From positions 1-64,000 of the forward strand of contig NZ_BLVP01000001.1 in NCBI RefSeq assembly GCF_013340305.1: DNA of 64,000 nt. Direction: 5' to 3'. The translations under genes were made by a program, and so were the position numbers. The notes under the pieces were generated by a model, which had not been told where the DNA came from, did not search any database, and worked only from the letters and a program-made list of their open reading frames with translations. This DNA is from Desulfovibrio psychrotolerans. Lineage in GTDB: Bacteria; Desulfobacterota; Desulfovibrionia; Desulfovibrionales; Desulfovibrionaceae. Below, piece after piece: positions 54,307 through 61,842 of this stretch; position 1 is the stretch's first letter; each line of letters opens with the position of its first letter.

Positions 54307-55198
54307 TCAGCAGCTGCCCGAAGTAGGTCTGAAAGTATGCAATAGCATCCGGGTAATACTTTTTCACCAGCATCTCGTAGGTGCCGTCCAGCAGACTGCG
54401 ACGGAAAAACGCGTTGAAGGACTCCTGCAGAGCTTTTGATTCCGGAGCGAAGGCGACTCCCATGCGTTGTTCGTCCGAAATGGGGCCGATGATCTTGAAC
54501 TGGCCGGGCCACTTGCTCAGCGCCACCAGAGCATCCGGCACGTCCAGAAGCACGGCGTCTGCTTCGTCCCGCAGAATGGCCGGGGCGAGCATGTTCAGGT
54601 TCATTTCACTGATGACGATGCGGGCCCCTTCATCTTCCAGATTATACAGTGTGGGGTCTGTGCAGGTGTGCGCCTTGCCTAGTACGCTTATGCCCTTGAG
54701 CAGGGCGCGCACGGACTTGATATCCGCTTCCACGGAGGCTCCGGGAGTAATGGGCGCAAGCGGGGATTGGGCGTTGGTTACCAGCCATACCTGTGTGGGA
54801 AAGGTGGGGGTGGAGAAGCGGGCCAGCTTTTCACGCCATGGGAAGATGGTTATGCCGCTGGCGAGAATGTCTCCTCTGGGTTCTGCGGGAGCAGGGCCAC
54901 CCGGTGACTGAGGTCTGCCCGTGAGGTCGGCGAACATGGTGTCCCACTGGGTTTCCACAAAGACATACTTTGCCCCGAGGTGTTTTGCGAACAGCCGCAT
55001 GAGGTCGGTATCCAGCCCGTCCTGCTGGCCGGTGACGAAGTTGGCGTAGGGCAGGCCCAAGTGCCTGAGTTCTCCGCGTGCGCTGATTTCCTCAGGCGTG
55101 ACGGCGCGTGCTGCGGGAGCGAAGGTGATGGCGCAAAGAAAAAAGCCGAGGAAGCACTGGATGAGCAGTCTTCCCCGGCTATGGAATTTATTGTGCAT
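54290..55198 (-). CDS. Periplasmic solute-binding protein, family 3
   Basis: 302 residues. Signal peptide LIQCFLGFFLCAITFAPAARA, then a family 3 binding fold (GELRHLGLPYANF, GLDTDLMRLFAKHLGAKYVFVETQW, DILASGITIFPWREKLARFSTP, DAVLLDVPDALVALSKWPGQFKIIG, FFRRSLLDGTYEMLVKKYYP). No transporter genes are adjacent; instead the gene overlaps a membrane hybrid kinase, so it probably serves as a ligand sensor for that kinase. Ligand unknown. Start codon ATG 55198; its only ribosome-site candidate GGGG lies in a hairpin. Confidence 0.9.
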   Translation of the reverse strand: MHNKFHSRGRLLIQCFLGFFLCAITFAPAARAVTPEEISARGELRHLGLPYANFVTGQQDGLDTDLMRLFAKHLGAKYVFVETQWDTMFADLTGRPQSPGGPAPAEPRGDILASGITIFPWREKLARFSTPTFPTQVWLVTNAQSPLAPITPGASVEADIKSVRALLKGISVLGKAHTCTDPTLYNLEDEGARIVISEMNLNMLAPAILRDEADAVLLDVPDALVALSKWPGQFKIIGPISDEQRMGVAFAPESKALQESFNAFFRRSLLDGTYEMLVKKYYPDAIAYFQTYFGQLLNDQLP

Positions 55199-55201
55199 GG
55201 C

Positions 55202-55258
55202 GTTACCCCGTTCCAGCAGGAGTCCGCAGACGGCCAGCGCCTGCGGCTACGGGGTAAC
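55202..55258 (-). promoter_or_regulatory. Hairpin covering the ribosome site of the binding-protein gene
   Basis: On the minus strand GTTACCCCG (55250-55258) pairs with CGGGGTAAC (55202-55210), with an inner stem CCGCAG (55241-55246)/CTGCGG (55224-55229). The 3' arm contains GGGG, 7 bases before ATG 55198. No T-run, so it is a poor terminator for ychF. Confidence 0.5.
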
Positions 55259-55262
55259 CCTA

Positions 55263-56363
55263 CTAGACATTAAAGAGGAAGTGAACCACATCTCCGTCTT
55301 TGACGATATATTCCTTGCCTTCTGACCGCAGGACACCGGCAGACCGGCAGGCTGATTCGGTTTTGTGTTTCACGTAGTCGTCATAGGAGATAACTTCCGC
55401 ACGGATGAAGCCGCGCTCGAAGTCGGAGTGGATGACCCCTGCCGCCTGCGGGCCTGTCCAGCCCTGACGGATGGTCCATGCGCGAACTTCCTTTACGCCT
55501 ACGGTGAAGTAGCTGATGAGCCCGAGGGTGTGGTAGCCCGTGCGGATGACCTGCACGAGACCGCTTTCTCCTATGCCGTAGGATTCCAGAAGCTCTTTTG
55601 CTTCTGCCTCTTCCAGCCCCTGCAGTTCTTCTTCAACCTTGGCGCAAATTTTCACCATGTCGCAGGAGCGGGCTGCGGCAAAGTCGGCCAAACGCCGGAC
55701 GTGCTCGTTATCTTCCTGCAGGCCGTCTTCATCCACATTTGCGCAGTAGATGATTTTTTTGTCCGTAAGCAGGGCGAGGTCACGGAAGTGGGGGGCAAGG
55801 CAGTCCAGCGTGCGCTCCGGGAAGGAGGCGGCGGGGTTTCCGGCGTTCAGAAAGCCGAGCAGCCGCTCCATGGCTTCCACGGCGGGGCGCATGGTTTTGT
55901 CGCCCTTGGAGGAACGCTGGAGTTTGTCCAGCCGTTTTTCCACGGCCTGTATGTCTGCGAGGAGCAGTTCGGTTTCTATGGTTTCGATGTCGCGCAGCGG
56001 GTCTACGGAGCCTTCCACGTGGGTGATGTTTTCGTCATCAAAGCAGCGCACCACTTCCAGAATGGCGGCAGCCTCGCGGATGTTGCCGAGGAACTGGTTA
56101 CCCAGTCCTTCGCCCTTGCTTGCGCCCCGGACCAGACCGGCTATGTCGATGAAATCAATAGTGGCGTAGAGTGTGCGCTGCGGATTGGCTATCTGCGTGA
56201 GCACGTCCACGCGCGGGTCGGGCACGGGGACTGTGGCCTTGTTTGGCTCTATGGTGCAGAAGGGATAGTTGGCGGATTCCGCATTCTGCGCCTTGGTAAG
56301 GGCGTTGAAAAGGGTGGATTTGCCCACGTTGGGCAGGCCTACGATGCCGATGCTCAGTGCCAT
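55263..56363 (-). CDS. ychF: Ribosome-binding ATPase YchF
   Basis: 366 residues. P-loop GLPNVGKST near the N-terminus, the non-GTPase-type specificity segment, and C-terminal TGS-like domain (YFTVGVKEVRAWTIRQGWTGPQAAGVIHSDFERGFIRAEV, VKDGDVVHFLFNV). YchF binds ATP preferentially and the ribosome. ATG 56363 follows GGAG; the frame upstream to 56438 is not needed. Confidence 0.96.
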   Translation of the reverse strand: MALSIGIVGLPNVGKSTLFNALTKAQNAESANYPFCTIEPNKATVPVPDPRVDVLTQIANPQRTLYATIDFIDIAGLVRGASKGEGLGNQFLGNIREAAAILEVVRCFDDENITHVEGSVDPLRDIETIETELLLADIQAVEKRLDKLQRSSKGDKTMRPAVEAMERLLGFLNAGNPAASFPERTLDCLAPHFRDLALLTDKKIIYCANVDEDGLQEDNEHVRRLADFAAARSCDMVKICAKVEEELQGLEEAEAKELLESYGIGESGLVQVIRTGYHTLGLISYFTVGVKEVRAWTIRQGWTGPQAAGVIHSDFERGFIRAEVISYDDYVKHKTESACRSAGVLRSEGKEYIVKDGDVVHFLFNV

Positions 56364-56569
56364 GTGATCTACTCCGGGAAAAAAGATGGGAACGCACGGT
56401 TCCGGGCGGCTAATACGTTCTTTTTGTCCGAAAGACAAAGGAAATCTGCATGTCCTCCCGGAGGGAACAGGGGGGAGGGCGTAGTGTGTCCGCAGTCTGC
56501 GGCGGACCTAAGCCCTGTGGGGAAAGATGGAAGCCGGATGACAGGAACGTTTTTTACCATGAACGGGAA

Positions 56570-56595
56570 GGGCCGGCGGAGTGTTCCGCCGGCCC
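56570..56595 (-). other. Hairpin after the M16 peptidase gene
   Basis: GGGCCGGCGGA and TCCGCCGGCCC form a perfect 11-bp stem with loop GTGT, 24 bases past the M16 stop. No T-run on the minus strand, so it may be a weak or factor-assisted terminator. Confidence 0.5.
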
Positions 56596-56618
56596 GTGGT
56601 TGTTATACGGATAGCCTG

Positions 56619-59381
56619 TTACGGCACGACCCGGATGATGTAGGCGGAATCCGGCGTAAGGTATTTGCGGGCCAGAGTACGCAGGTCTTCTGCTGTCAGT
56701 TTTTCCGCCATTTCAACGGCTGCCCGGTTCATGTCCAGCGGGAAGCCGGAGGAGGCGAGGCCTGCGGCTTCTGAACTGCGGCTGCCGAGGCTCTGGTGGT
56801 TGCGGTAGTAATCGCCGCGCATCAGGTTTTTACCACGGACAAGCTGTTCTTCCGGCAGGAGGTTGGCGTGCAGGTCGGCGATGACCCGGCGGAAGCCTGC
56901 GAGGGCTTCTTCTTCCTTTTCCGGGTCTGTGCCTATGTAGAACACCAGAATGCCCGCCAGTTCTGACTGCCACGGGAAGGCGGTGACCGTGTAGCCGAGC
57001 CCGTGCTTGTCGCGCAGGTCGCTGAAGAGCAGGCCGCTCTGCCCGGAGAGGATGGTTTGCAGCAGGTCCAGCCCCGGGCCGTCTTCAGTGCCCATGGGAG
57101 CCGTTTTGAAGACCATGAGCAGGTGTGCCTGATTGCGGTCTTGCAGGGTCAGGGTTTTGGACGGATCTGTTCCCCATTCCGGCACGGGAAGGGAGAGCTT
57201 GTCTGCCTGCGGTACGGGCAGGGCTGCTGCCATGCGGAGAATGGCGTCACGGTCGAACCGGCCACACACAGCGATGGTCCACGGTTGCCGCATCTGCTCG
57301 GCCCAGAAGGTAGTGAGGTCCTGCCGGGTGAAGGCATCCAGTACGTCTTCCGTGCCGAGATGGTAATAGCCGTAACTGTGGTTGCGGAACAGGAAGGGGA
57401 ACATGTGCCGGAAGGCGAGGCCCAGCGGCTGGTCTTCCCGCGATTTGATGGCGGCCTTCTGGTTGGTGACCTCTCTTGTCACTTCCTCGTCAGCGAAGGC
57501 AGGTGTGAGCAGCACATCGCGGAAAAGGCCGAGCATGTCGTCGCTGAATCGTTCCGGGAACTTGGTGCGCACGGTGAAGGTTTGCCTGCCTGCACTGGCA
57601 CCTATGTCCGAGGCGCGGTTGGACTGGAATTCTTCCATGGCTGTGGCGTTGAAGGATGCCGTGCCCTTGGTCAGGGTGCGGGCGGTGAGTTCTGCCAAGC
57701 CCTGCCGGGATGATTCGAGCAGGCTGTCGCCGCCCTGAAATACCATGTCCATGGCGACATAAGGCAGAGTGTCGTCCGGAATGAGGATGACGGTTCGGCC
57801 GTTGCCCAGTTCCACGATTTCTGTTTCGGTTCCACGGGATTCCGCATCAGCCTTTTTTACGGCAGCCGGGTTGACAGGCCAGATTTTACGGGTGGCTTTT
57901 TCCAGAGCCGTGGCGCTTAAGGAGGCTTCTTCCGGCAGCAGGAAGACGGCGTGCATCTTTTCCGGCCGGAGATAGGCGCTGATGGCCTCCTGCAACTGGG
58001 CATGTCCTGTCTGGCGCAGTTGCAGGATGTAGTTGGCCTCGCCCTGCTCGCCGTTATTAAAGAACTGGAACATGCCTATCTTGGAGGTGAGCCCGGGCAG
58101 GGTTTCCTTGACCCGGAACATGGAATCTTCCAGATTCATGCGGGCCCGCTCAAGCTCCTCATCGGTGAATTGCGAGGCGTTCAGCCCCGCAAGCATGGCC
58201 ACCAGCTCATTCCAGAAGGTTTCCGTTTTATCGGCGTCGAGCACGGCGGTGAGGTACAGGAAGCCGACCCGTTCGAAGGCGTAGGCTCCCAGTGAGATGC
58301 TGTCTACAAGCTGCTTTTCGTACTTGAAGGTGCGGTACAGCAGCGAAGTGGGGTCGCCGCCCATGAGTTGCGCCAGCACCTCCAGAGAGGTGGCGCGCGC
58401 ATCGTTGAAGCCGTGGATGGGCAGGGCGGCACTCATGTACACCTTGTTCCACTTGCCGTGTTCCACGGTTACGGTGGGGCCGTCCGCAAAGGGGGTGATG
58501 TCTATGGAAGCAGGCGGGGTGACGGGGCGTGTGTTTTTAAGGCCGCCGAACATGGATTCCGCCTCGCGCAGCACCTCTGCCTGACGGATATTGCCGCTGA
58601 CCACCAGCAGCATGGACTGGGGCTGATAGTATTCCGCGATGTAATTCTTTATGTCTTCACGCGTGATGGCGTTGACCGTTTCGTGGTAGCCGATGATGGG
58701 ATGGGCATAGGGCGTGCCCGGCAGGGTTTTGGCCGAAATGCGCTTGAACAGCAGCTGGCTGGGGTTGTCTTCGCCGCGCTCCAGTTCGGATATGACCACC
58801 TTTTTTTCCGATTCCAGTTCGGCGGGGTCTATGATGGCATGGAAGGCCATATCTTTGAGCACGTCCATGGCGGTGCGCCAGTGGGCGTCCGGGACATCGG
58901 CAAGGTAGACCGTGTAGTCGAAGCTGGTGGCCGCGTTTATGTAGCCTCCGGCTCCTTCAATGGCTTCTGCCATGCCGCCCTTGGGCCGCTTTTCCGTGCC
59001 CTTGAAGACCATGTGCTCCAGCAGGTGACTTATGCCCGCCAGCTTGGGAGTTTCATAGGCGGAGCCCGCATGGACGTACAGTCTTACGGAGACGAGGGGA
59101 AAGCGCGCGTCTTCCAGAGTAAGCACGGTGAGGCCGTTGGGAAGGCGGGTGACGTTTGCGCCCCAAGACGGAATGTCTGCGGCAGAAGCGGAGGCAACGG
59201 ATGCGGCGGATGTCCGGGGGGCCGTTGCAGGAGACGATTCCATCGGGGAAACGGGAGTATTTGCAGTGGGCAACATGGCCTCGCTGGTGAGTTCAGAGGG
59301 TTTATCCACAAAGTGGAACAGGGATATCATGACGATCATGATGACCAGACCTGACAGGAAGCCGGAAAATCGTTGAAACAT
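56619..59381 (-). CDS. M16-family zinc metallopeptidase, two-domain
   Basis: 920 residues. N-terminal anchor or signal helix (LSGLVIMIVMISLFHFV) and an Ala/Ser/Thr/Pro linker. The first half has the inverted zinc motif His119-L-L-Glu122-His123 (HLLEHMVFKGTEKRPKG) and the downstream Glu in ISELERGEDNPSQ. The second half is a homologous inactive domain. It is a periplasmic or membrane-bound peptidase of the insulinase/PqqL type. ATG 59381 is preceded by AGGAG. Substrate unknown. Confidence 0.92.
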   Translation of the reverse strand: MFQRFSGFLSGLVIMIVMISLFHFVDKPSELTSEAMLPTANTPVSPMESSPATAPRTSAASVASASAADIPSWGANVTRLPNGLTVLTLEDARFPLVSVRLYVHAGSAYETPKLAGISHLLEHMVFKGTEKRPKGGMAEAIEGAGGYINAATSFDYTVYLADVPDAHWRTAMDVLKDMAFHAIIDPAELESEKKVVISELERGEDNPSQLLFKRISAKTLPGTPYAHPIIGYHETVNAITREDIKNYIAEYYQPQSMLLVVSGNIRQAEVLREAESMFGGLKNTRPVTPPASIDITPFADGPTVTVEHGKWNKVYMSAALPIHGFNDARATSLEVLAQLMGGDPTSLLYRTFKYEKQLVDSISLGAYAFERVGFLYLTAVLDADKTETFWNELVAMLAGLNASQFTDEELERARMNLEDSMFRVKETLPGLTSKIGMFQFFNNGEQGEANYILQLRQTGHAQLQEAISAYLRPEKMHAVFLLPEEASLSATALEKATRKIWPVNPAAVKKADAESRGTETEIVELGNGRTVILIPDDTLPYVAMDMVFQGGDSLLESSRQGLAELTARTLTKGTASFNATAMEEFQSNRASDIGASAGRQTFTVRTKFPERFSDDMLGLFRDVLLTPAFADEEVTREVTNQKAAIKSREDQPLGLAFRHMFPFLFRNHSYGYYHLGTEDVLDAFTRQDLTTFWAEQMRQPWTIAVCGRFDRDAILRMAAALPVPQADKLSLPVPEWGTDPSKTLTLQDRNQAHLLMVFKTAPMGTEDGPGLDLLQTILSGQSGLLFSDLRDKHGLGYTVTAFPWQSELAGILVFYIGTDPEKEEEALAGFRRVIADLHANLLPEEQLVRGKNLMRGDYYRNHQSLGSRSSEAAGLASSGFPLDMNRAAVEMAEKLTAEDLRTLARKYLTPDSAYIIRVVP

Positions 59382-59466
59382 TGTGAAGCTCCTGTGTATT
59401 CGGGCAGTGCGGCTCAGGGGCTGGCAAAAATGGGAACCACCAGATTCAGGCCGGTGCGGGCATGTA

Positions 59467-59763
59467 TCAGTCCGGCAGGCCCGAAGATGACGTGCGTGAG
59501 AGCTTGTACCATTTTTGGCCGCCCTGCGGAATGGTGTTTTCCGCAGTCAGCTGCATGCACCGTTTGCATACCCTAACGCCGGGGCAGGCGGTTCGCAACG
59601 TGTCTGTGCGGGTTTGATACAGATAATCGCCAAACACCTCAAGGCAAGGTTTTTCTATGAATACTTTGCCTGCGCGGAGGAAAGGTGCATATTGTCCTTG
59701 TTCCTGTAAAAAGGTATGGAGTTTAATGCTGCCCTGTACGCAGGGCGGAGCGTGTTGCGCCCA
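59467..59763 (-). pseudogene. Possible cryptic or decayed small gene upstream of the M16 peptidase
   Basis: A stop-free minus-strand frame of ~98 codons contains GKVFIEKPCLEVFGDYLYQTRTDT then CPGVRVCKRCMQL, a C-x5-C-x2-C pattern, and QKWYKLSRT, which reads like genuine protein. It has no ATG, GTG or TTG near its start. A good ribosome site (AGGAACAAGGACAAT) precedes an ATG in the next frame, at about 59694, that runs only 11 codons; a single frame change after it would join the long frame. Either a real gene with a frameshift or a non-standard start, or a remnant. Nothing else is seen from 59382 to 59803. Confidence 0.35.
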
Positions 59764-59803
59764 TTAAGGGGAAAACTGCAGGCATTAGCGGATGGAGTGT
59801 TGC

Positions 59804-61795
59804 ATGGCACAGTCGTTACGGGAAGTTTTTTGGGAACAGGCGGAGGCGGCTCTGCAGGGGTTGGAGCCGTATCTTCTGGAACTGGAAGTGACAGAAGGCG
59901 AGGCGGATGCCGAACTGCTCGGACGGGTTATTCGCACTGTGCACGGACTGCGCGGCGGGGCGGAGCTTTTGGGCATGGAACGCGCTGTTCGCTTGGCCCG
60001 TATGGTGGAGTGCGTGTTCAGCATGGCCCGGGACGGTGCGCTGGTTTTGACGCAGGACATTGTGCGGGCTTCCCTGAAGGCGTGGCGTCTTTTTGAAGAA
60101 ATGGTGCGCCTTGGCATGGACGGACAGGAGGATATGGAAGATTCTTTGGCGTATCATCAGACATATGACACGCTTGCCGTGCTTGCCAAGTCCGGTTCCG
60201 AACTGGCTGAGGAGCTGGAGACACAGTATGCCGTTCCTCTGCCTGACGGGACACCCGCCTTGCGTGTGGGAAGGTATGAACTGGAAAAATGCCTGCGGGA
60301 CGGTTCCTATCTGTATCTTATCGAGTTCCATGCGGGGGAGGATATTGTTGCCAAGGACAACTCGCCCCTTAGTCTTCTGGAATATTTGCAGAAGAGCGGA
60401 CATGTGCTTGCCACGCACTGCGCGGTGAACGCTGATGTGCCTGTGGACTCCTGTCTGGTGGGTGGGGGCAGGTTGCATGTGCTTTTTTCCACCATTCTGG
60501 AACCTGACCTTGTGGATGCGGTGTTCATGATGGACAGAGGGCGCATACACACGGTGGATGTGCAGGCTGTGCTGGACGGAAACGGTTCGTGGCGGAATCT
60601 CACAGAGGGGGGATATCTTTCCGGCGATGCGGAAGAGGGGCATGACGAACCCATGGAAGGCGTGGATGAACTGGTGCAGGCGTATAATCTTGCCATGGCG
60701 GATTTGCAGGAGGGAGGGCGTATTCCCTTTGAGCCGTGGGATGACTATGCGACGGCACAGACCGTTCCTCTGCTGGAACTGGGCATGCCTGTGCAGGGGG
60801 GCGGAAGTGATGAAGGGGGGAATGGCGGGACGGATGAGCTTGTCGGTATGGAAAAGGAATGGCTGCTGCCGGAACCTGTTTTCGGGGGTGCCGGACAGGA
60901 TGTGGGGGCGATGGCTGGCTTGGAGGAGAGGGTGGGCAAAGGGGTGTTTGCAGACCTTGCTCCGGTGGACGACCTGATGGGTGACCTTGTGGATAACCCG
61001 TTGGGCGATTTGGCGGGCGACTTGGCATATGACGTTACGGATAAAGTTACGGATGACGTGGCGGACAGTTTTGCCGACAGCGGGGACTTTGCAGCGGCTG
61101 CTGACGGGGTTGGCGATGCATCCATGATGCCGGAGGATGCCGGAAGCGGGGCAGCGGAAGACTATTCAGCGATATTGCTTGAAGCCGCGTACGATGAATT
61201 GGCGGGGGGCATAGGGGATATGCCGGACGAATTTTCTTCTGAGGATGCGGTGAGCGGAACATTTGAACAGGACCTGCAGGTGCTGGCGGAGCCCGATGCC
61301 GACCTGTTCATGGATTCCGGAAGGGTGCCGGATCTTTCCTATCTGGACGCAGGCAGGGAGGATGCGGATTCCGGCGGGATTCTGCTTATGCTTGATGATG
61401 AGGCGCAGAACGAATGGCAGGTGGATGCGCAGACGACAGGAGACAGACCCGATATGACGGGCACTGAGAAGATCCAGGCGACGCTGCACGGGTTTGCCGT
61501 TTCCGCCGATGGAGAGGGGGCTGTTCTTCTGCTGGACGGCGACATTACCGTTGCCCATGCCGGACGTTTACGTGAAGCCCTGCTGGACCTTATGCAGGAG
61601 CACGCCAGCGTGCAGGTGGACGCCCGCGCCGCAGAAGGTGCGGACCTGACCTTTGTTCAGGTGATGCTTGCCGCGCGCAAAACGGCGGAAACCCGCGGCG
61701 TGGCCCTTGCCCTGAAAGAGCCGGTGGGCCAGGCCGTGGCGGAAGTGTTCCGGCAGTGCGGGCTGGATGTGTCCATGCAGCGGGTGGGGGCCTGA
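59804..61795 (+). CDS. Hpt-STAS signalling protein without kinase core
   Basis: 663 residues. A CheA-type Hpt domain at the N-terminus (phosphoacceptor His in VIRTVHGLRGGAELLGM), a middle region (~155-260) with a CheA P2-like pattern (YLIEFHAGEDIVAKDNSPLSLLEYLQKSGHVLATH), a long acidic low-complexity linker (~275-560) with repeats such as VDDLMGDLVDNPLGDLAGDL, and a C-terminal STAS-like domain (VLLLDGDITVAHAGRLREALLDL, FVQVMLAARKTAETRGVALALKEP). The usual STAS Ser is not evident, having DLTFVQ instead of ID(S/T)SG. No ATPase domain. ATG 59804 is favoured by GGATGGAG; ATG 59792 is possible. Confidence 0.85.
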   Translation: MAQSLREVFWEQAEAALQGLEPYLLELEVTEGEADAELLGRVIRTVHGLRGGAELLGMERAVRLARMVECVFSMARDGALVLTQDIVRASLKAWRLFEEMVRLGMDGQEDMEDSLAYHQTYDTLAVLAKSGSELAEELETQYAVPLPDGTPALRVGRYELEKCLRDGSYLYLIEFHAGEDIVAKDNSPLSLLEYLQKSGHVLATHCAVNADVPVDSCLVGGGRLHVLFSTILEPDLVDAVFMMDRGRIHTVDVQAVLDGNGSWRNLTEGGYLSGDAEEGHDEPMEGVDELVQAYNLAMADLQEGGRIPFEPWDDYATAQTVPLLELGMPVQGGGSDEGGNGGTDELVGMEKEWLLPEPVFGGAGQDVGAMAGLEERVGKGVFADLAPVDDLMGDLVDNPLGDLAGDLAYDVTDKVTDDVADSFADSGDFAAAADGVGDASMMPEDAGSGAAEDYSAILLEAAYDELAGGIGDMPDEFSSEDAVSGTFEQDLQVLAEPDADLFMDSGRVPDLSYLDAGREDADSGGILLMLDDEAQNEWQVDAQTTGDRPDMTGTEKIQATLHGFAVSADGEGAVLLLDGDITVAHAGRLREALLDLMQEHASVQVDARAAEGADLTFVQVMLAARKTAETRGVALALKEPVGQAVAEVFRQCGLDVSMQRVGA

Positions 61796-61842
61796 GTAGG
61801 GAACATCCCCTGTATTAGCAGCGAGGGGCTTTACCGCATGGC

